Assembly: GCF_000346485.2 (NCBI RefSeq)
Contig: NZ_KQ976354.1
Span: 9,630,341 to 9,694,340, forward strand
Source of the DNA: Scytonema hofmannii PCC 7110
GTDB taxonomy: Bacteria > Cyanobacteriota > Cyanobacteriia > Cyanobacteriales > Nostocaceae
Reading direction: 5' to 3'
Length of the DNA stretch: 64,000 nt
In this document: positions 8,767 to 15,825 of the stretch, one piece after another
Numbering within the stretch: the stretch's first letter is position 1
How the letters are laid out: each line of letters starts with the position of its first letter
Notes under the pieces: model-generated
Told to the model about the DNA's origin: nothing
What the model saw: only the letters and a program-made list of their open reading frames with translations
The model's database searches: none
Made by a program: the position numbers and the translations under genes

Positions 8767-9202
8767 TATATTGAAGTTGATTCGTTTGCACATCGTACTG
8801 AACAGTCAAAATTCGCTGTTTATCTGGTGCAAATACAAGAACTGTTAAATCCTGTTTTGGAAAGTTCCGATGAAAACCTTCAGCTAAAGACTTTGCTAAT
8901 GAACGCACTTCATTAGGAGGAACTTGAGAGGAAATAACGACACCAAGCTTATTGTTGTCACGCACGTAAGCATCTGAAATTAATCCCTTTGATGCTTGGA
9001 TAACCCAATCACCAAAACTTTCTCCGTTTGGGGTATTTCCTCGCTCTAATTCTCCATAAGCAACATCTCGGCTGACTGCGGGCTGATTAGTCGTGCGATT
9101 GACTTGTGCTACAGCACCACCCGAGCAAGCAGTGGTAATCGTCAAGATTAAAATCAAAACGGAAGCTACCAATATTCTACGGCTCTGTTGAAGCCAACCC
9201 AT
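8762..9202 (-). CDS. putative lipoprotein, small alpha/beta domain
   Basis: Start placed at the ATG (MGWLQQ) preceded by GGAGG at 8 bp; a TTG five codons upstream would extend it. A basic N-terminus and hydrophobic core lead to a lipobox-like TTAC, giving a mature lipoprotein of about 120 residues. The mature part has a Gly-Asn-Thr-Pro turn, a GDWVIQASKGLISDAYVRD segment and a final beta-rich portion. The look is of a sporulation-lipoprotein/YhcN-like small fold but I cannot assign it. Function unknown; location outside the cytoplasmic membrane is inferred from the lipobox. Confidence 0.65.
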   Translation of the reverse strand: MGWLQQSRRILVASVLILILTITTACSGGAVAQVNRTTNQPAVSRDVAYGELERGNTPNGESFGDWVIQASKGLISDAYVRDNNKLGVVISSQVPPNEVRSLAKSLAEGFHRNFPKQDLTVLVFAPDKQRILTVQYDVQTNQLQYS

Positions 9203-9360
9203 TTTTCTTGCCTCCAAAAAACTTTCAAAAACTCCCCATTTTTGACCCTACTCCCCTCCCGATAGTCTTGGTGTCTTGGTGATACCTGTGATTAGGTAAT
9301 CTTTAGGCGGGATAGGAGTAGTTTCCAATATGCTTCGGTTGAGGGTTGTTAGTGCTCTTC

Positions 9361-9393
9361 AGAAACCCGGTTTCTTGAAGAAACCGGGTTTCT
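9361..9393. repeat. second copy of the 33-nt palindrome
   Basis: Left arm AGAAACCCGGTTTCTT, loop G, right arm AAGAAACCGGGTTTCT, again perfectly paired. Compared with 8074-8106, position 5 changes C to A and its partner position 29 changes G to T, so the hairpin is conserved by compensation while the loop base flips. It lies in the spacer upstream of the lipoprotein gene. Confidence 0.75.
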
Positions 9394-9498
9394 ATTCAGG
9401 CTTATCCAAAGCGTATCAAGCTATAACACTTGTCATTTGCTTGCTGAGAGCGATTCACCCTGACCGATTACTTAAACGCTACGCAAAAGGCATTTGTT

Positions 9499-9681
9499 CT
9501 AGTCAATATTTTTCTTGACTTTATCTTTTACGTCTTCAACACTGTGACGTACTTCGCTTTCAGCTTGCTTTGCTTTACCTTCAGCTTTATCTTCTGGATC
9601 TCCAGAAACATTTCCGATTGCTTCTTGAGCTTTTCCTTCGATGTTTTTAGCAGCTGCTTTAGCGCGATCTTCTAAACTCAT
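9499..9681 (-). CDS. CsbD family stress-related protein
   Basis: A ~60-residue, highly charged protein: MSLEDRAKAAAKNIEGKAQE, then a GNVSGDPEDKAEGKAKQ segment and a basic/acidic alternating tail. This matches CsbD (PF05532), small hydrophilic proteins induced by general stress in many bacteria; molecular role not established. The start at MSLED follows AAGGAG at 6-7 bp; an upstream in-frame start would add eight basic residues that the family lacks. Monocistronic. Confidence 0.85.
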   Translation of the reverse strand: MSLEDRAKAAAKNIEGKAQEAIGNVSGDPEDKAEGKAKQAESEVRHSVEDVKDKVKKNID

Positions 9682-10260
9682 AATTGTTCTCCTTGATTTT
9701 TTCAAAGCTTTTCATTAACTTTGAAGCTTTTTGTTATTACCCTTACAAAGTAACTTAATCTTCTTTCTAAAGCCTTCCGTCACGAGATACATTAGTTGTC
9801 TATCCTAAAAGGTGGAGAAGGTCATGTATTACTATTCCTACCTTGATTAAGACTAAATCGAAAAAATTAATGAAAATTAAGATATTTCAGAAACAGGGTT
9901 TCTAGACTTCAAGCGTATGTAATATCAGGTTCGGTTAAACGCTTATAATATCTGTAGTAGGGGTTGAGGAACGAAACCCAACATGAATTCTCAGCTTGTG
10001 TTGGGTTTCTCCACGGTAAGTCCAACTTAGTGTTAATAGATTTTATTATAAATAATGAGCCGAAGTTGATATAATACCATTTCACCAAATAATTGCTACA
10101 CACGATCGCCCTTAGGGCATGTTTTCAAACGACTTGTTTAGCCTCCTAATTTTCTACATGGAATTTCAAGTTAGCTATCATCAATACACAATACTGCTTA
10201 GATCTGAACCGAACCGTATTGGGAAGTCTCCTACAAGGAGTATGGTGAATAAATTAAATG
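9682..10260. other. intergenic region with a dispersed stem-loop repeat
   Basis: There is no credible gene in this stretch. It contains a partial copy of the pattern GAAACAGGGTTTCT (about 9891), and at about 9955-10011 the dispersed cyanobacterial sequence that reads GGGGTTGAGGAACGAAACCC, then a spacer, then TGTTGGGTTTC, able to form a stem of about ten pairs (AAACCCAACA with TGTTGGGTTT). The motif CTGAACCGAACCGTATTGGG near 10205 also recurs, in shorter form, upstream of the cyclodehydratase at ~12774. Confidence 0.55.
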
Positions 10261-11613
10261 TTACTGTTTCTTTTTCGTAAAAAACCGCCGATACAATTCA
10301 CAACCTGCGATCGCTTGAGATCCAGAAAGTTTAATCAGCCCCATACTGCTTAACTTGTGAGTTAGGATGGGATCTAAGGGAACAGCTGCATTGGCATTCA
10401 GAACGGTATCAAAAGCTTGTGCTAACTCAGGCTGTTCTTGCAAAGTTGCCAAGTGACGCTGCAAATGATGAGAATAAATTCCGCTAGCAGTGGGAGCAGT
10501 TTCTAGCAGTTGCGACAGAGTTATCTCCTTTCGACCCAGATGATAGAGTGCTAAGTGTACAAGTGCCGGATGTCCCCCAACCATTACCATTAATTGTCTG
10601 GCTCCTTCCCCATCTGTCCAATTGAGTCCATAGCGTTGGGCTAACTGCTGCACCTCTTCTTGGCTGAAGGTGTCTAATTGAATCGGTAACCCTATATTGA
10701 AAGGAGACTGATTAAGTTCGAGAGGAACATAAATATCTGTTGAGTGAACCACGAGCAGACGAAGCTTTTGCCAAACGGGCAGTCTTTTCGCTTCTTCGTA
10801 CCAAGAACGCAACAGAGGTAGAAAATCCTTCGCTACTTGGGGATACTCGAAAATATAGTTCACTTCATCCAACGCCAAGATCAGGGGAGCATTAATTGAC
10901 TTTAGTAAATATTCCTGAAAGTAGAGGGTGCAGCTAATTTTACTTCCCAAATCTTCATCCCAATACTCGTCTAACATCGGTTGACGCTGAAGCTGGCGAG
11001 CGATGTTGGCACATAACCAGCGCAAAAGTTGATTCAAGTCGCTTAGAATTGCCCGCTCGACTTGTTCTAGATTCAAGCTGATAGTGTAGTAGCTCTGGCG
11101 GTTCGCATAGTCAAGAATCCTCAACAGCAGTGAAGTTTTGCCCATTTCTCTAGGAGCTTTAATTCTGATTAGCGCTCCTGGTTTCCCAATTTCTTGATAA
11201 ACTTGCTCCTCAAGGAAAGAACGTTCGAGGTAAAAGGGAGAGTCAAGAGGAACTGAGCCACTGGGGTAGCAAGGTGACCTATCCTGCTTAACTGTGGGGG
11301 GAAATTGCGTCAGGTCTTGTCTCAAAGGTTTTGTTTTTGGGGCTGCTTTGGTGATGGCATAAGTCTCCAACAGCATTCGACAGTTTTTTTTGGTTACGCG
11401 CTGACCAATGACCTTGGAGAGTCGCCCAAACAACTCTGGAGCAACGACATTGGTAAAGTAGCCGGGACTATAACCTGCCTCTATCGCCATTTGGTTATAA
11501 GTTCTATACTGCCAAATGCCATGCAGAATCAGGTTTTCTGTGGAATTAAGGGGGCGATTGTGGCTCTCAATTAGCAGGCGGTCAATAATTTCAAACAGAC
11601 AATCAAGGTTCAT
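10261..11613 (-). CDS. STAND-like P-loop ATPase: N-terminal HTH-like domain plus AAA-like (AAA_35) domain
   Basis: Residues ~1-80 form a helical domain of the kind found at the N-terminus of vWA-MoxR-associated proteins (TYNQMAIEAGYSPGYFTNVV resembles an HTH). Residues ~105-400 are the AAA-like ATPase: variant Walker A APREMGKTS, Walker B LILALDEVNYIF, and the NIGLPIQLDTF sensor segment. Such proteins are multi-domain NTPases suspected in signalling or conflict systems; no partner is encoded next door. Start set at the ATG (MNLDCLF); a TTG five codons earlier is possible. A 68-bp element shared with the amine-oxidase promoter region lies ~50 bp upstream. A second domain of this ATPase family is in the giant kinase at 20.6-26.4 kb. 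Confidence 0.8.
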   Translation of the reverse strand: MNLDCLFEIIDRLLIESHNRPLNSTENLILHGIWQYRTYNQMAIEAGYSPGYFTNVVAPELFGRLSKVIGQRVTKKNCRMLLETYAITKAAPKTKPLRQDLTQFPPTVKQDRSPCYPSGSVPLDSPFYLERSFLEEQVYQEIGKPGALIRIKAPREMGKTSLLLRILDYANRQSYYTISLNLEQVERAILSDLNQLLRWLCANIARQLQRQPMLDEYWDEDLGSKISCTLYFQEYLLKSINAPLILALDEVNYIFEYPQVAKDFLPLLRSWYEEAKRLPVWQKLRLLVVHSTDIYVPLELNQSPFNIGLPIQLDTFSQEEVQQLAQRYGLNWTDGEGARQLMVMVGGHPALVHLALYHLGRKEITLSQLLETAPTASGIYSHHLQRHLATLQEQPELAQAFDTVLNANAAVPLDPILTHKLSSMGLIKLSGSQAIAGCELYRRFFTKKKQ

Positions 11614-11663
11614 AGAGATTACAGGCAAATGTCACGCTTGATTCAGACAGAAGGCAGACAACT

Positions 11664-11731
11664 GTAAGACTTACCCATTGACAAAATTTTGATTGTGTGG
11701 TTTATGCCATAGTGGACATAAATCACCTCAA
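11664..11731 (-). promoter_or_regulatory. shared upstream element, copy A (68 bp)
   Basis: Read on the minus strand it starts TTGAGGTGATTTATGTC, contains CCACACAATCAAAATTTTG and ends TCAATGGGTAAGTCTTAC. It matches 15657-15721 (plus strand) at 58 of 65 aligned positions with one 3-bp gap. It includes a Shine-Dalgarno-like GAGGTG before ATG and, in this copy, a five-codon frame (MSTMA, stop). An imperfect dyad (GTGATTTATG with CATAAACCAC) is centred in it. Probably a promoter/leader or operator for the ATPase gene, judged by position. Confidence 0.6.
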
Positions 11732-12088
11732 CAAAATCGGGGTTTTGAACCTGGAGGATATAAGCCTTCCTTCTACTTCTTATATAAGTGCAATTGAAAT
11801 CAATTTATGCACTGGCGGAAGATGGAACGTGGATTGTAAGCTGAACAATTTTGCAGCCACAGTGCAATTGATCCGCAGATACAGACAAGGAAAAAGTTTT
11901 GTAACGTAACATCATGAGCAAATTAGCGCTCGTGGACAGCTGACATCACTGTGCTAAAAGAAAAATCAAGCTCAATTTTCTAATTCAATTTTTTAACTTT
12001 AGATTTGCCTAGGGGTTGAGAGTTTATTTTCTAAGTAAATAGCTGAAATCAAGATTTTTATAAAACCTTTTTAATACAAGTATTACCT

Positions 12089-12118
12089 ATTATTCTCTCA
12101 TGAGAGTGATAGAATAAT
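12089..12118. promoter_or_regulatory. nested dyad (possible operator)
   Basis: Arms ATTATTCT (12089-12096) and AGAATAAT (12111-12118) are perfectly complementary and enclose the 12-bp palindrome CTCTCATGAGAG (12095-12106). The two symmetries overlap but have different centres. It lies in AT-rich non-coding DNA 720 bp before the cyclodehydratase; the binding protein is unknown. Confidence 0.35.
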
Positions 12119-12366
12119 GTTAAGTAGTTAATCAAAATTAATGACACAAAATTAGATTAGAAACCCTTATCCAGTTTCAGTAGACTGAAAAATGAATGCG
12201 ATTGCCTTTGGCACCGCGATCCCCGCAATCATTCTGGGGAAAAGACGAAGATTCGGACTCTTGTCTAATTAACTTTTCTAAAAAATTATTCTATAAGCAA
12301 AGCTAATTACCTTAGGGACTTCCAGAAAATAAATTGTCCCAAAAAAACAAGAAACAACATTTTATA

Positions 12367-12385
12367 AATAATGATAATCATTAAA
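12367..12385. promoter_or_regulatory. Fur-box-like operator
   Basis: The core ATAATGATAATCATTA (12368-12383) matches 16 of 19 positions of the classical Fur consensus, and TAATGAT-A-ATCATTA within it is perfectly palindromic. It is 450 bp upstream of the cyclodehydratase start. Fur/FurA represses iron-acquisition genes when iron is replete, so this would place a downstream transcript under iron control. The transcript it controls is not visible from sequence; the long distance is a caveat. Confidence 0.6.
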
Positions 12386-12793
12386 GAAAGATGAACAGGG
12401 CAAACGTACCTTGTCAAAAAGAAGCTCTCAATGTCAATAAACCCTCAAATAATCGCATTAATGCTCGCTTATTGACAATATTTTAAGTAATTGCCCGAAG
12501 GGCAGTGGGCTGAGCGCAAAGCGCACGCTCCGCGAACGCCCAATCACTTTAACTCCTGAAAAGCCCATCAAACAATAAATTCTTGTTCTCAAGTTAACAC
12601 ACTAATTAAGGATTTTGTCAAGACTAATTAAGATGCGCTTGCCCTGAATTTTATCCCGTGATGCAAAAACATAAAAAGCATTGTTTGTCAATATTTAGAG
12701 AGCGGCTCCTTACCCCGAATTATTAACGGGATACTTTGGAAACAATACATAATTTACAACTATTTGAGCCTTAACTGAACCGTATTGCGCTAG

Positions 12794-12808
12794 AATTCCA
12801 CTGGAATT
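12794..12808. promoter_or_regulatory. short perfect dyad close to the cyclodehydratase start
   Basis: AATTCCA, one base, TGGAATT: seven paired positions, ending 26 bp before the ATG of the cyclodehydratase gene. The position suits an operator or 5'-leader hairpin. Such short AT-rich dyads also occur by chance. Confidence 0.3.
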
Positions 12809-12834
12809 AGTCAACAAATAACTAATAACGATCG

Positions 12835-15141
12835 ATGCAACGTAAACCCCAATTCAATCCTTGTTACTCTGTTGAAATTATAGAAACAGATAATGTATTT
12901 TTGTTGTCCGAGAGAGAGAAAGTCTGGTTAAGCGATCGCCTTTCTTGTAGTTTAGCTGCTTTAATCGATGGGGCTCGCAATATAGATGAAATTATTGACA
13001 TCATTCAACAGTCACTACTGCAAGACCCAAAATCTTTACAGTCAGGTACTACCTTCTTCCAAGAAGTTCTCAATGTGAGTATTAAAGCCCAATATGCTTT
13101 ATTAAAAATGCAACAAAAGGGCTATCTTGTTCAAGAAGATAACTCTCTCCCATCGCACTTAGGCATATTCTGCCATCATCTCAATATTGATCCCACGGTA
13201 GCCCATCAAAGATTGCGCTCGACTAAAGTAGCAGTAAAAGCTAATGGTTCGGTTGCTGCTGAAAACTTCATTGCTGTGCTTGAGTCTCTCCAAATTCAAG
13301 TAGCAGACGAAGGTGATTTGACAGTAGTTTTAACCGATGATTATCTCAATACCGAGCTAGATAAGTTCAATCAACAAGCCTTAAAGTCCCAATCTCCCTG
13401 GATGCTGGCTAAGCCATTAGGGACAATAGTCTGGATTGGTCCTTTATTTAATCCTCGGAAAACAGGTTGTTGGAACTGTTTAGCCCAGCGTTTGCAAGAT
13501 AATAGACCGATTGAAGGGTTTATTCACAGACAGAAGCATATTTCTTCCCCTTTAACTCCTCCTTTGGGATTTTTGGAATCTACAGTACAAACTGCATTAG
13601 GAATGGTAGCCACAGAGGTGTTTAAGTGGATTGTCCAAGGGGAAAATCAACAATTAGAAAACAATTTGATTGCTTACGATGCGATCGCACTGCAAACTCA
13701 AAATCATAGCTTGGTTAAGCGTCCTCAATGTTCTAGCTGTGGAGATATGGTAAATGGGTTAACCAACAACCCCCTAAGAGTTGTTTTAGAACACCGCCAG
13801 AAAACCTTTACCGCCGATGGAGGACATCGTTCTTGTTCGCCACAAGAAACTCTCAGGAAATATCAACATCTTATTAGCCCCATTACTGGCGTTGTGCGAG
13901 AACTCAATAAAATTCCTGGGAATGGATTAACTCATAATTACATTGCCAAACATCATTTTCTCAGTATTTTCGACGATTCAGCTAGTTTGCGTCAAAATTT
14001 GGGGGGTAGAAGTGCAGGGAAAGGTAGGACTGACTCTCAAGCTATGGCTAGTGGTTTCTGCGAAGCGATCGAGCGATATTCTGGGGTGTTTCAAGGGGAT
14101 GAAATTAGAGAAAAAGGCAGTTACCAACAAATGGGAGACAAGGCGATCCATCCCAATGTTTGTATGAACTTCAGCCAACAGCAATATCAAAATAGAGAAC
14201 AATGGAATATTGAGTGTCAAGGCTGGTTTCAAAAAGTCCCCGAACCTTTTGATGAAGAAAGAGAAATTGACTGGACTCCCGTTTGGTCTTTAACCCACCA
14301 AAAATTTAAGTATCTGCCAACGGCTTACTGTTATTATGGCTATCGACCGTCCTATAAACCCGACTGTTGGGCTGATTCTAATGGATGCGCGGCGGGTAAT
14401 ACTCTTGAAGAAGCAATTCTGCAAGGGTTTATGGAGTTAGTAGAGCGGGATGCTGTCGCGTTATGGTGGTATAACTCCCTACAAAAGCCTCAAGTGGATT
14501 TAGATAGTTTCGACGAGCCTTATTTTCAAAGCCTGAAGCAATATTATCAAACTATTAATCGGGAACTTTGGGTTTTAGATATTACCAGCGATCTGAGTAT
14601 TCCAGTTTTTGCAGCCATTAGCCGGAGAAGCGATTGCTCTGTAGAAGATATTGTTTTGGGTTATGGCGCTCATTTCGATGCCAAGATTGCTATTAGTCGA
14701 GCTTTGACTGAAGTTAACCAAATTTTACCTAACGTTTTATTTGCAAAAGCTGATGGTAGTACGAACTATCCTCCATCAGCCGATCGCTTGGCGGTAGATT
14801 GGTGGAAAACTGCAACTTTAAGCGATCGACCTTATTTAGTTCCAGACAAGAGAATTGCTGCTAAAGTCAGTGGCGATTATCGCGAAATGGCAAGTGACGA
14901 TTTACTCGAAGATGTCAAGCTCTGTCAACAAATTGTTGAGAACAATGGTTTAGAAATGCTGGTTTTAGATCAGACTCGTCCCGATATTGGACTGAGAGTT
15001 GCCAAGGTAATCGTTCCTGGAATGCGCCATATGTGGAAAAGGTTAGCACCCGGACGGCTTTATGAAGTTCCGGTGAAAATGGGTTGGTTGCAAGAACCAC
15101 TGACAGAAGAGCGGCTCAATTCTTTTCCCATGTGGATGTGA
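12835..15141 (+). CDS. PatD/TruD-like azoline-forming cyclodehydratase (E1-like + YcaO)
   Basis: A 768-residue protein collinear with the fused cyanobactin heterocyclases. Residues ~1-100 are the leader-peptide-binding (RRE-like) part, ~100-325 the E1-like part with the zinc pair CWNC (C212, C215) and CSSC (C299, C302), and ~330-768 the YcaO part. ATP/Mg-binding segments are present: SAGKGRTDSQAMASGFCEAI, AAGNTLEEAILQGFMELVER and the late VLDQTRPDIGLRVAKVIVPG stretch. YcaO enzymes use ATP to cyclise Cys, Ser or Thr side chains of a ribosomal peptide to (ox/thi)azolines. The C-terminus is FPMWM rather than the usual PxP. No recognisable precursor, PatA/PatG protease or prenyltransferase is nearby, so the substrate is unknown. 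Its last 12 bases start a 125-bp repeat copied after the amine oxidase. Confidence 0.9.
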   Translation: MQRKPQFNPCYSVEIIETDNVFLLSEREKVWLSDRLSCSLAALIDGARNIDEIIDIIQQSLLQDPKSLQSGTTFFQEVLNVSIKAQYALLKMQQKGYLVQEDNSLPSHLGIFCHHLNIDPTVAHQRLRSTKVAVKANGSVAAENFIAVLESLQIQVADEGDLTVVLTDDYLNTELDKFNQQALKSQSPWMLAKPLGTIVWIGPLFNPRKTGCWNCLAQRLQDNRPIEGFIHRQKHISSPLTPPLGFLESTVQTALGMVATEVFKWIVQGENQQLENNLIAYDAIALQTQNHSLVKRPQCSSCGDMVNGLTNNPLRVVLEHRQKTFTADGGHRSCSPQETLRKYQHLISPITGVVRELNKIPGNGLTHNYIAKHHFLSIFDDSASLRQNLGGRSAGKGRTDSQAMASGFCEAIERYSGVFQGDEIREKGSYQQMGDKAIHPNVCMNFSQQQYQNREQWNIECQGWFQKVPEPFDEEREIDWTPVWSLTHQKFKYLPTAYCYYGYRPSYKPDCWADSNGCAAGNTLEEAILQGFMELVERDAVALWWYNSLQKPQVDLDSFDEPYFQSLKQYYQTINRELWVLDITSDLSIPVFAAISRRSDCSVEDIVLGYGAHFDAKIAISRALTEVNQILPNVLFAKADGSTNYPPSADRLAVDWWKTATLSDRPYLVPDKRIAAKVSGDYREMASDDLLEDVKLCQQIVENNGLEMLVLDQTRPDIGLRVAKVIVPGMRHMWKRLAPGRLYEVPVKMGWLQEPLTEERLNSFPMWM

Positions 15142-15254
15142 GGTTCTCCTTACTTAGTGATGTTATTTTTCATGAGTTTTTCTATGAGTTCTGGGATGAG
15201 TTTTAGGAGTTTCAGAGACTAAGAGAAAAACTAATATCAAAGGTAGTTCACTGC
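15130..15254 (+). repeat. 125-bp direct repeat, copy 1 (end of cyclodehydratase gene and downstream)
   Basis: This segment begins with the last four codons of the cyclodehydratase (Met-Trp-Met-stop) and recurs ungapped at 17487-17611 with 8 mismatches in 125. Inside are 12-bp quasi-repeats around ATGAGTTTTTCT, ATGAGTTCTGGG and ATGAGTTTTAGG, which create a 20-codon Ser/Met/Phe-rich frame (15160-15222, MLFFMSFSMSSG onward). That frame has no visible ribosome site. Confidence 0.9.
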
Positions 15255-15540
15255 GATTGAAGCTCACATTCCGCTCCCAAACTCCTGGCCTGTTTGTTGG
15301 TGATTTTAATCGTATTAAGTACTTAGACAGAATTAATTACACACATTGTTTTGCTGTTTCCTGTTCCCGTTCGGCTGACGCTCACGGCGAAGCCTGTTCC
15401 CTGCTTCCACGAATGAATTTAACCCTTCGGCGTCGCTCAGGGTTAAAGCTGAGCGTAGTCGAAGCTTTAATTTTGTCCAACAACTTAATTAAGCAAACGA
15501 AGAAGTAGAAGGAGAGCTTATGTCCTCTAGGTTCAACCTA

Positions 15541-15655
15541 CTATAGCATTCCTAAATCATTCGTGAAACTCTCTGTTTTCCTCCTCTGCGCCCTCTGCGC
15601 CTCTGCGGTTAATTCAATCAAAACCTTTTTCACAAATCATCTAGGATTGCTATAA
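15541..15655. mobile_element. MITE-like element (~115 bp) with 27-28 bp terminal inverted repeats
   Basis: Left end CTATAGCATTCCTAAATC then ATTCGTGAAA; right end TTTCACAAATCATC then TAGGATTGCTATA. The ends are inverted copies with only a few mismatches. Between them is the dispersed cyanobacterial sequence CTCTGCGCCCTCTGCGCC followed by TCTGCGGTT. No transposase is encoded, so it is non-autonomous. It has landed just after codon 8 of a frame with a strong ribosome site. Confidence 0.7.
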
Positions 15656-15656
15656 G

Positions 15657-15721
15657 TTGAGGTGATTTATGTCTACTATGAAAACCACACAATCAAAATT
15701 TTGTCAATGCGTAAGTTCTAG
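15657..15721 (+). promoter_or_regulatory. shared upstream element, copy B (65 bp)
   Basis: The plus-strand counterpart of 11664-11731 (58 of 65 positions identical), starting two bases after the MITE-like element. The Shine-Dalgarno-like GAGGTG and ATG are conserved. The central dyad seen in copy A is weaker here because three bases are missing. It lies 105 bp before the amine oxidase start, suggesting that this gene and the ATPase at 10.3 kb share a control element. Confidence 0.55.
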
Positions 15722-15761
15722 AAGGAATAAGAGTTTGGGAGAGTTCTTGCGTAAGTCCTAA
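15669..15761 (+). CDS. 30-codon ORF in shared element B; possible leader or precursor peptide
   Basis: The frame starts ATG after GAGGTG at a normal distance and encodes MSTMKTTQSKFCQCVSSR then RNKSLGEFLRKS. It contains two Cys (Cys-Gln-Cys) and several Ser/Thr, the residues a cyclodehydratase would act on, and it is in the right neighbourhood. Against a precursor role: it lacks a recognisable leader, and the homologous frame in copy A stops after five codons, which points to a control element or upstream ORF instead. Both readings are inference. Confidence 0.25.
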   Translation: MSTMKTTQSKFCQCVSSRRNKSLGEFLRKS

Positions 15762-15825
15762 AAGCTAGTTCTGGCTTGAAAATTGTTTAAGTCCCGTTAA
15801 AAAATTAGCCATTAGGAGGTCAAAA

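Larger units (their letters stand above)
11732..12834. other. 1.1-kb intergenic region upstream of the cyclodehydratase
   Basis: I find no convincing gene. It holds the regulatory dyads listed separately, a Fur-box-like site, a dispersed repeat at about 12491-12541 (CCCGAAGGGCAG, then GCGCAAAGCGCACGCTCCGC and GAACGCCC) and the CTGAACCGTATTG motif at ~12776. Three tiny frames were considered as precursor peptides: 12192-12271 (25 codons, IPAIILGKRRR), 12391-12486 (31 codons, directly after the Fur-like site, one Cys) and 12661-12726 (21 codons). None has a strong ribosome site and none carries a recognisable cyanobactin leader. Confidence 0.5.
15255..15825. other. intergenic region between cyclodehydratase and amine oxidase
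   Basis: It holds a dispersed repeat at about 15360-15470 (GTTCGGCTGACGCTCACGGC and, later, CCTTCGGCGTCGCTCAGGG facing AGCTGAGCGTAGTCGAAGC), a strong ribosome site AAGGAG (15509-15514) before an ATG at 15520 whose frame stops after eight codons exactly at the border of a MITE-like element, the element itself (15541-15655), a regulatory box with a 30-codon frame, and the amine-oxidase ribosome site TAGGAGGTC (15814-15822). Confidence 0.55.

Noticed and set aside
9909-10103. 64-codon minus-strand frame
   Set aside because: It runs through a dispersed stem-loop repeat; translation shows no domain-like pattern.
11697-11909. 70-codon plus-strand frame
   Set aside because: It starts inside the shared 68-bp element, lacks a ribosome site and has no recognisable pattern; antisense to the probable ATPase leader.
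12192-12271. 25-codon frame as cyanobactin precursor
   Set aside because: No ribosome site and no leader; the hydrophobic-RRR pattern is more like a stray sorting-signal end.
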